DNA of 10,234 nucleotides from NCBI GenBank assembly GCA_019057735.1, contig JAHLWV010000066.1:1-10234 (forward strand). Direction: 5' to 3'. Below, in pieces: positions 5,575-10,234 of the stretch. Source of the DNA: Promethearchaeota archaeon (GTDB taxonomy: Archaea > Asgardarchaeota > Lokiarchaeia > Sigynarchaeales > SOKP01). Positions within the stretch are counted from its first letter, which is position 1. Every line of letters begins with the position of its first letter. The translations under genes and the position numbers were made by a program. The notes beneath the pieces were generated by a model, which worked only from the letters and a program-made list of their open reading frames with translations, made no database searches and had not been told where the DNA came from.

Positions 5575-6770
5575 TTGAGCAATCTCCTCGTGGCATTTTC
5601 AACGTCCTTAGCCGAGGTGATGAACCTGCCTATTATTAAAATATCCGCTCCCATTTCTAATGCGTATTTGGCAGTATTTGGATCAATACCTCCAGCAACA
5701 GCAACCAAAACACGATCTCGTCCGGATGCTAATTTTTGGTCTTTATATAATTCCTTAATCTTAGGAATTACTGCCCATCTTGCTTTTTGAGCTGCATTTG
5801 AGGATTCTGAGCCAGTAGTTTGTTCCACATCAATTGCTCGATGTAAAATGACAACATCAGGGATTTGTTTTAGTTTACTCAGTTTTGCAATCGGATCATC
5901 TACTTCCATGGTATCAACAAAACCATAAATTGCTAAACGATTAGCTTCTAAAAGGAATTTATCTATAGATGAGGGCGCTGCTAAACCACTTGCAACAACA
6001 GCATCGGCAGTCGCCTCAAAGGCAAAATCCACTTCTAATTTACCAACATCTAGGGTTTTTAAATCAGCAACGATGAATTTCTGTGGAGCGAGCTCCCGTA
6101 CTCTTTTTATTGCTTCCATACCATATTTCTTGAGAAATGGGGTTCCAATTTCTAAGATAATTCTGTCGCTCTTTGGCAATTGTTTTACTACTTTCATATG
6201 ATGTTCAATATTTGGGTGATCCAAAGCAACTTGGATGTATGGAGGTCTCCAAAGCCTTGGTACTCTAATTCCAGCAACTGGGTGTTTTGCTCGATCTTTA
6301 TCGTAGAAAATTTTCTCAATTGGCGGGTAATTCTTTAAAGCTCTCTTAATCGCCAATTTTGTTGCACTATAATTATATTGATAAATTCTCCTATAATCCT
6401 TTGCATCGGGGTGAATGAAGACACTTACGATAAGTAACCATTCATCTAGTTTATTCATGGGTATAATATTTTCTTCTACTGCATCGGCTATTGCTTTAGC
6501 AACGGCAGCTTGAGCGGGTCCAAAAATCTTATTTGCTTCTGCCATTTTGGAAATGGTTACTTTAGGTATAACGAGGCTAATTGGTTTTGTAAGAAGATTT
6601 GGTCTTATGCACGCTAAAAGCCCCCCATGGCCTATTGACGGAGAACTAAGTGCGTTTGCAAAAGATATCCCGACGGGACCATCTTTTGAACCAATTATTA
6701 AATCTATATGTGCTACGTTTTCTTCAGTACCCAAAAGGGCTTCCCCTATAAAGTAGTCACTTTTTGCCAT
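5487..6770 (-). CDS. fae-hps: Bifunctional formaldehyde-activating enzyme / 3-hexulose-6-phosphate synthase
   Basis: A fused cytoplasmic enzyme of 427 residues from the ATG at 6770. The Fae domain (about 3-165) condenses formaldehyde with tetrahydromethanopterin. It shows FIGEALLG, the catalytic His in VAHIDLIIG (His21), GPVGISFANA, CIRPN, FGPAQAAVAKAIADAV and SVFIHPDAKD. The Hps domain (about 178-395) is a TIM barrel joining formaldehyde to ribulose 5-phosphate, reversibly. It shows VALDHP, IVADLKTLDVGK, FEATADAVVASG, LHRAID, VAVAGGIDPNTA and ADILIIGRFITSAKD. In archaea Hps usually runs backwards to make pentose phosphate, and the Fae part captures the formaldehyde released. All key motifs are intact. 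A TTG two codons earlier (6776) is possible but the ATG is preferred. An AT-rich box near 6797 on the minus strand, about 26 bases before the ATG, suggests a leaderless message. The 30-residue C-terminal tail is the part duplicated at 582-671. Confidence 0.95.
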   Translation of the reverse strand: MAKSDYFIGEALLGTEENVAHIDLIIGSKDGPVGISFANALSSPSIGHGGLLACIRPNLLTKPISLVIPKVTISKMAEANKIFGPAQAAVAKAIADAVEENIIPMNKLDEWLLIVSVFIHPDAKDYRRIYQYNYSATKLAIKRALKNYPPIEKIFYDKDRAKHPVAGIRVPRLWRPPYIQVALDHPNIEHHMKVVKQLPKSDRIILEIGTPFLKKYGMEAIKRVRELAPQKFIVADLKTLDVGKLEVDFAFEATADAVVASGLAAPSSIDKFLLEANRLAIYGFVDTMEVDDPIAKLSKLKQIPDVVILHRAIDVEQTTGSESSNAAQKARWAVIPKIKELYKDQKLASGRDRVLVAVAGGIDPNTAKYALEMGADILIIGRFITSAKDVENATRRLLNIIPGYSDIDLKRIHTEDDDNSVKKASWD

Positions 6771-6933
6771 AATCAATATAGCGCCTAATTTTTATTTATT
6801 TTTTTATGTGTTTTAGATATTATAATAAATTATTTCTTAACTACATTAAAATAGAGTTAATTCTCCATTATTAAAATTATCCTTCTCTCCTTATGAAAAA
6901 GATGCAGTGTAAATAATTATAAATATGAATGTT

Positions 6934-6941
6934 ATTATATA
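6934..6941 (+). promoter_or_regulatory. Possible TATA box of the 99-aa gene
   Basis: TTATTATATACC contains a TATA-like core about 54 bases before the ATG at 6992. Transcription starting about 26 bases downstream would leave a leader of some 25-30 bases that includes the GAGGAG ribosome site at 6974-6979. The nearby AATTATAAATATG is an alternative box. Confidence 0.35.
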
Positions 6942-6991
6942 CCTTAGAGAATGCTCTTTAGTATTCTTCTATAGAGGAGTGAAAATTAAAA

Positions 6992-7291
6992 ATGTCATAT
7001 GCCTTATCATCAGAGAGATATCCTAAGAAGCCGGATATTGGATATATATCAGAAATATGTAGGAAAGATTTTAAAAACTTAAAAGATAATTATGGAACAG
7101 TATTAATGGAACATCTTAGTTCGTTAATCAAAGATCTTGAGAGTAAAGGGATTAAAACAGACTTATATACCAAACAAAAAGATGTTTTGGAAAGCGTAAG
7201 TGAACTGATTAAAATGGATGCGGAAGATGTAGCTTTCACTCAGTTTACCAAAGCATTTCCGTATTGCCTACCCCATCGATCCAGAATTTAG
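6992..7291 (+). CDS. Small helical protein of unknown function (99 aa)
   Basis: I do not recognise it. The product is charged and mostly helical by eye (residues about 18-52 and 55-75, rich in Lys, Glu, Leu), with no membrane segment or signal. It has two Cys (residues 23 and 92) and a basic end, HRSRI. GAGGAGTGA precedes the ATG with a rather long spacing of about 12 bases, which supports translation from 6992. It faces the radical SAM gene head-on and the two stop codons overlap (TAG at 7289-7291 on this strand, TAA read from 7290-7288 on the other). There is no space between them for independent terminators. The abrupt end inside an overlap leaves open that the gene once extended farther. 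Confidence 0.7.
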   Translation: MSYALSSERYPKKPDIGYISEICRKDFKNLKDNYGTVLMEHLSSLIKDLESKGIKTDLYTKQKDVLESVSELIKMDAEDVAFTQFTKAFPYCLPHRSRI

Positions 7292-8619
7292 TGTCTTCTA
7301 AAGAATTGTTCAATATCTTTAGCAATTTTAAAAAGTTTTTCGAGTTTCTGAACTGATAAATCCGAAGTTTCAAAAATTATATGCTGACAATCATATTTAG
7401 TAAAATCGTTCTCTACTACTTTGATCTTAAAATAATCCCTCTCGTCCCATAATCGAGAACCAGGATAAGGAGTAGCTACAAAATAATTAATTTTATCTTC
7501 TTCATTAAAGGGTAAATTAGTAATAAAATCAATAGTCTCCTGAAATGTCGCCTCAGTTTCACCGGGTAGTCCTAATACAAAATACGCTTGTACGGGGATA
7601 TTTACAGCTTTCAAATGTTTTAGTCCTGAAATTACTCGCTTAGGATCTTGGTATTTTAAATTTTTTTCCAACACTTTTAAGCTAGCGGATTCAATACCAG
7701 TGGCGATGAGTTTACAACCGGCTTCTCTTAATAGATTCGCGTCTTCAGCAGTTATGCTATCGACTCGTAATTCACAACCCCATGGAATTTTAATCTCGTT
7801 GTCGATAAATAATCTACAAAAATTATGGAAGAAAATTCTATTAATGTTTATATTGTCATAAAAGTTGATATAGTTGTACGTTTGATAAGAAAGAATATCT
7901 CTGATTTCAGATAAGATCGAATCTAAACTCCTTATTCTAGTTTTTGGAAATAATTTTTGCCTAGAACAGAATGAGCATTGGTTTGGGCATCCTCTATTGA
8001 TTATTACGCTTGCTACGCGATAGTAGAAATTTTCCTGGGAGAGGAGGTATCTTGGTGGTAGCGGAATTGTTTCTATATTAATTGGTTTTGGAAACCCCGT
8101 GAAAATGACATTTCCTTCTAAATTCCTATAGGCAATGCCTTTAATTGCACCTAAATTTCTTCCGAAAGTTTGAGAGTTCATTAAGTTGTTTTTTTCTCTA
8201 ATTATAAGACTCGTCAATTCAAGGAATGATGTTTCCGATTCGCCTACACATATAAAATCGATTACGGGCTCAGCTTTAAGAATCTCATTGTATTGAAATG
8301 AAACGTGAGGCCCTCCAAGGACCACAATCTTTTCTTTATTATATCTTTTTATCAATTCAGCAATCTGTTTAACCAGATAAAAGGTGTTAGTCAGAGATGT
8401 TATGCCAATTATTTCGTACTGCTCGATTTTTTCAATAATAATTTTATTTAGTTCCTCAGGCTCTAAACCATAATACTGTTCTAAATCTAAAATTTCTACG
8501 GGAATGTTATTTTGATCCAGAATCGCTGCCAAATATAAAATCCCAAGATTGGGCTCCCTAAAAAACTCCGTTTGAAATTCTGTAGGCTTAGTGGTTTTTG
8601 GATTGATTAAAAGAATCAT
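7288..8619 (-). CDS. Radical SAM protein with B12-binding-type N-terminal domain
   Basis: A 443-residue protein of the BchE/P-methylase-like radical SAM group. The N-terminal Rossmann-type domain (about 1-140) has ILLINPK, PNLGILYLAAIL, GITSLTNTF, VVLGGPHVSF and VGESE, as in cobalamin-binding radical SAM enzymes. The His-containing DxHxxG motif is absent, so any cobalamin would bind without that ligand. The 4Fe-4S motif is CPNQCSFC at 211-218 (CxxxCxxC), after VIINRG. The radical SAM barrel then shows ELRVDSIT, LIATGIESAS and YFVLGLPGET. Members methylate, cyclise or rearrange substrates in cofactor, lipid and natural-product pathways; the substrate here cannot be told. The ATG at 8619 has no ribosome site. 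It lies 35 bases after the preceding gene's stop on the same strand, so the two may be cotranscribed. Confidence 0.88.
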   Translation of the reverse strand: MILLINPKTTKPTEFQTEFFREPNLGILYLAAILDQNNIPVEILDLEQYYGLEPEELNKIIIEKIEQYEIIGITSLTNTFYLVKQIAELIKRYNKEKIVVLGGPHVSFQYNEILKAEPVIDFICVGESETSFLELTSLIIREKNNLMNSQTFGRNLGAIKGIAYRNLEGNVIFTGFPKPINIETIPLPPRYLLSQENFYYRVASVIINRGCPNQCSFCSRQKLFPKTRIRSLDSILSEIRDILSYQTYNYINFYDNININRIFFHNFCRLFIDNEIKIPWGCELRVDSITAEDANLLREAGCKLIATGIESASLKVLEKNLKYQDPKRVISGLKHLKAVNIPVQAYFVLGLPGETEATFQETIDFITNLPFNEEDKINYFVATPYPGSRLWDERDYFKIKVVENDFTKYDCQHIIFETSDLSVQKLEKLFKIAKDIEQFFRRH

Positions 8620-8654
8620 GTTAATTACTTATGATTAGAATGGTTAGTTTAAGT

Positions 8655-9473
8655 TTAAGTTTCTTCATCTGACTCTATATCTGACTCTACATCAGGCAGT
8701 GAATCTGGAATTTGGAAAGCTGCCATCAACGAATCCATGTCTCCCTTGTTACTTATTTTATCTTCGTGAATTATTGGAGATTTGATGTGAAGAGAAGGTA
8801 AATTTTCATAGCTATTGACATATAGTTCAATTCCTTGAATCGTTCTGTTTCTAACAATTATTCGTGTTGAATAATTCCGGTCACTAAAGAACGTAAAACC
8901 GTTGTTTAACCGCCCCATTTTCACTAAATTAGTTGAAAATTTCTCATCTTTGAGTATTGCTTCTGGAGTATCTTCTTCGGAGTAAATATTACCTGCTATG
9001 ATGAGAAAAATTCTTTTTATGACTTCCGGTTGAGCATATGAATTTATATTTTCCATAGCTTTTTTTAACCCTGGATTGTGAATGATTATTTCCCCTACAG
9101 TTCCATCAATAACACTTTTGGAAAAATCGTCTTTGTTAATAGATTGTGCTCTCCCCGGTCCAATGGATTGTACCATTACTTCTTGAAATTCGCGATCTTC
9201 TGTAGAATACATATTTAGGGCATACACTCGATAAAAAAGTTTTAATTGTTTACGGAGCATACCTGCTAAAATTCCACCATAAATTTGAAGTTTGAAAGGA
9301 CTATTTTGCCCGTTATGCGTCCAGATTCTTTTTTTATTGTGATCAACAACCAAGTAAACCTTTCGACTATTCACAACATTAATGACTTCTCCTACTACAG
9401 AAACATCATCTATATCGATACTTACAAAGTATGGGAACTCCCTCACTTCTAGTACTTGAAAAATCTGCGTCAT
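8655..9473 (-). CDS. Unknown protein with acidic tail; possible gelsolin-like segment
   Basis: I cannot name the family. From the ATG at 9473 it is 272 residues and soluble. Residues about 38-87 (KVYLVVDHNKKRIWTHNG, a helix, then LFYRVYALN) follow the strand-turn-strand-helix-strand order of a gelsolin repeat, including the VYL...IW pattern. Gelsolin-domain proteins are known in Asgard archaea, but this match is by eye and weak. Residues about 120-190 look helical, 195-230 are strand-rich, and the last 17 residues carry nine Asp/Glu. A TTG at 9488 could start five codons earlier. ATG 9473 is preferred because a TATA-like box at 9498-9512 then sits at the proper distance for a near-leaderless transcript. 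It diverges from the S6e gene and precedes the radical SAM gene on the same strand. Confidence 0.75.
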   Translation of the reverse strand: MTQIFQVLEVREFPYFVSIDIDDVSVVGEVINVVNSRKVYLVVDHNKKRIWTHNGQNSPFKLQIYGGILAGMLRKQLKLFYRVYALNMYSTEDREFQEVMVQSIGPGRAQSINKDDFSKSVIDGTVGEIIIHNPGLKKAMENINSYAQPEVIKRIFLIIAGNIYSEEDTPEAILKDEKFSTNLVKMGRLNNGFTFFSDRNYSTRIIVRNRTIQGIELYVNSYENLPSLHIKSPIIHEDKISNKGDMDSLMAAFQIPDSLPDVESDIESDEET

Positions 9474-9497
9474 ATGGATAAACCCCAATTTAGGTTT

Positions 9498-9512
9498 CTA
9501 GGTTTATATTTT
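9498..9512 (-). promoter_or_regulatory. TATA-like box of the gene starting at 9473
   Basis: On the minus strand the sequence reads ATTAAAATATAAACC, centred about 32 bases before the ATG at 9473. This predicts a transcript starting a few bases before that ATG. It overlaps the divergent control region of the S6e operon. Confidence 0.4.
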
Positions 9513-9515
9513 AAT

Positions 9516-9526
9516 AGGAGGTGATC
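9516..9526 (+). promoter_or_regulatory. Perfect Shine-Dalgarno match without an annotated gene
   Basis: AGGAGGTGATC on the plus strand is a full 11-base complement of the usual 16S rRNA 3' end (GATCACCTCCT). A TTG start codon follows 11 bases later at 9538, opening the small frame described separately. The S6e ATG is 124 bases away, so the site does not serve that start directly. Confidence 0.5.
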
Positions 9527-9537
9527 TTTAAAATAAA

Positions 9538-9648
9538 TTGTATTTTTTTTCGGAAATTTATAATTTGTGTTCCTTTAACTCAAAATCAATAAAATTTTTA
9601 AATTTTAGGATATTTCTTTTAGTAATTTCCTTTTTGTTAGTTCGATAA
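9538..9648 (+). CDS. Candidate small ORF upstream of S6e (36 aa, TTG start)
   Basis: The frame opens with TTG 11 bases after a perfect Shine-Dalgarno site and ends in TAA at 9646-9648, two bases before the S6e ATG. The predicted peptide is hydrophobic at its end (FRIFLLVISFLLVR) and could be a single membrane span or a leader peptide coupled to S6e translation. In T-rich DNA, an open frame of Phe and Leu codons can occur by chance, and no homologue comes to mind. The ribosome site is the main argument for it. Confidence 0.25.
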   Translation: MYFFSEIYNLCSFNSKSIKFLNFRIFLLVISFLLVR

Positions 9649-9650
9649 TA

Positions 9651-10058
9651 ATGAGTTCAGATAAAAGAGTTTACAAGCTTAATATTTCTGGTGGAAAAAC
9701 AGGTCCAGGAAAAGGTCTATCTAAATTAATTGAAATAGATGAAAAGAAATCACGTCTTTTTGAAACGAAAAAGATTGGCGAATCGATTAATGGCGGTCTA
9801 ATTGGGTTTCCTAATTACGAATTTGAAATCACAGGTGGCTCCGATTCTTCAGGTTTCCCGATGAGAAAGGACGTTCACGGTCCGGTAAAGAAAAGGATTC
9901 TCGTTTCAAAGCGAGGGATCGGGTATAAGCCTGTAAGAAAAGGTGAAAAGCGAAGAAAGATGGTTAGGGGCAACGAGATTACTTTTGACATGACACTAAT
10001 CAACCTAAAAGTTTTAAAATACGGGGAAACAGAACTTTTTAAAACAGCAGGGGAATAG
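9651..10058 (+). CDS. rps6e: 30S ribosomal protein S6e
   Basis: A small-subunit ribosomal protein shared by archaea and eukaryotes. At 135 residues it is complete and of the usual archaeal length, without the long C-terminal extension of the eukaryotic protein. Recognisable parts are the N-terminal YKLNISGGKTG, GFPNYEFEITGGSD, SGFPMRKDV (about 68-76), GYKPVRKGEKRRKMVRG (about 91-107) and the closing NLKVLK. The ATG at 9651 has no ribosome site immediately before it. The message is probably either leaderless or coupled to the small frame that ends two bases upstream. It is followed 33 bases later by L24e, a neighbourhood common in archaeal ribosomal and translation-factor operons. Confidence 0.95.
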   Translation: MSSDKRVYKLNISGGKTGPGKGLSKLIEIDEKKSRLFETKKIGESINGGLIGFPNYEFEITGGSDSSGFPMRKDVHGPVKKRILVSKRGIGYKPVRKGEKRRKMVRGNEITFDMTLINLKVLKYGETELFKTAGE

Positions 10059-10091
10059 AAACTATAAATTACGCAGTGAGATGACAATTCC

Positions 10092-10234
10092 ATGGTTAAA
10101 GTAAAAAAATGCTCTTTTTGTGGCTATGATATCCCAATTGGCAAAGGACACATGTATATCAAAAAAGACGGGACAATCTATAACTTTTGCACTCATAAAT
10201 GTAGAATTTCTACGCTCGTTCAGAAACGTAACCC
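10092..10234 (+). CDS. rpl24e: 50S ribosomal protein L24e (partial, runs off the window)
   Basis: The first 47 residues of a zinc-ribbon large-subunit ribosomal protein are present. Cys7 and Cys10 (KKCSFCG) and Cys33 and Cys37 (FCTHKC) form the C-x2-C ... C-x3-C zinc site, with GHMYIKKDG between them as in archaeal L24e. The ATG at 10092 follows the S6e stop by 33 bases, so the two are probably cotranscribed. The 3' part lies beyond the window edge. The archaeal protein is normally about 55-70 residues, so only a short part is missing. Confidence 0.92.
   Translation, partial: MVKVKKCSFCGYDIPIGKGHMYIKKDGTIYNFCTHKCRISTLVQKRN

Noticed and set aside
5569..6756. Two plus-strand open frames (5569-5790, 6547-6756) inside fae-hps
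   Set aside because: Both lie antisense to clearly conserved fae-hps sequence.
6771..6776. TTG start for fae-hps two codons before the ATG
   Set aside because: It would add only Met-Ile. ATG at 6770 starts a typical Fae N-terminus and fits the promoter spacing.
9516..9526. Minus-strand GATCACCTCCT read as a 16S rRNA end fragment
   Set aside because: Only 11 bases match and the sequence on both sides is unrelated AT-rich DNA, so a plus-strand ribosome site is the simpler reading.
9875..10093. Minus-strand open frame across the S6e end
   Set aside because: It is antisense to conserved S6e codons and has no supporting signal.
1..10234. CRISPR arrays, insertion sequences, integrases, tRNA and rRNA genes
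   Set aside because: I looked on both strands and saw no regularly spaced repeats, no transposase or integrase motifs, and no convincing tRNA cloverleaf. A tRNA-D-arm-like string at 4679-4686 lacks the remaining arms.

Overview
The window looks archaeal. It ends in the ribosomal protein genes S6e and the start of L24e, and it carries a fused Fae-Hps enzyme and an archaeal-type inositol-phosphate/CDP-inositol gene set. Several genes have a strong GGAGG-type ribosome site, and others have an AT-rich box about 26 bases before the start codon, as archaeal promoters do. The DNA is AT-rich. A possible gelsolin-like protein and the overall gene mix would fit an Asgard-type lineage, but nothing here proves that. 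No rRNA, recognisable tRNA, CRISPR array, transposase or integrase was seen.

Layout. 19-351 (-): a small unrecognised protein with a perfect Shine-Dalgarno site. 582-671 (-): a leftover copy of the last ~30 codons of fae-hps. 724-4569: an inositol cluster with ino1 (inositol-phosphate synthase), an inositol-1-phosphate cytidylyltransferase and a TIM-barrel isomerase/epimerase-like protein on the minus strand, plus a divergent CDP-alcohol phosphotransferase of the DIPP-synthase type. 4631-4769: an unexplained, strongly self-complementary stretch that may be a structured RNA. 4815-5153 (-): the C-terminal half of a peroxiredoxin. 5246-5440 (-): a doubtful short ORF. 5487-6770 (-): intact fae-hps. 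6992-7291 (+): a small unknown protein. 7288-8619 (-): a radical SAM protein with a B12-binding-type N-domain. 8655-9473 (-): an unknown protein with an acidic tail. 9651-10058 (+) and 10092 to the window end (+): S6e and L24e.

How the genes work together. Ino1 makes inositol phosphate from glucose 6-phosphate, the cytidylyltransferase activates it to CDP-inositol, and the CDP-alcohol phosphotransferase joins it to a second alcohol. By family knowledge that alcohol is inositol phosphate, which leads to di-myo-inositol phosphate, a compatible solute; an inositol lipid head group is the main alternative. The TIM-barrel protein has no known place in that route. Fae-Hps handles formaldehyde: the Fae part captures it on tetrahydromethanopterin, and the Hps part links it reversibly to ribulose 5-phosphate.

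The most notable structural feature is that the inositol segment is bracketed by two ~131 bp direct repeats (538-668 and 5444-5574, about 80% identical). Both derive from the 3' end of fae-hps and the bases just after its stop. This is the footprint expected if a segment integrated into the 3' end of fae-hps and supplied a replacement end. A second unusual feature is that ino1 has no ATG, GTG or TTG start that would retain its NAD-binding motif; an ATT codon placed behind a Shine-Dalgarno site and overlapping the previous stop is the best candidate start.
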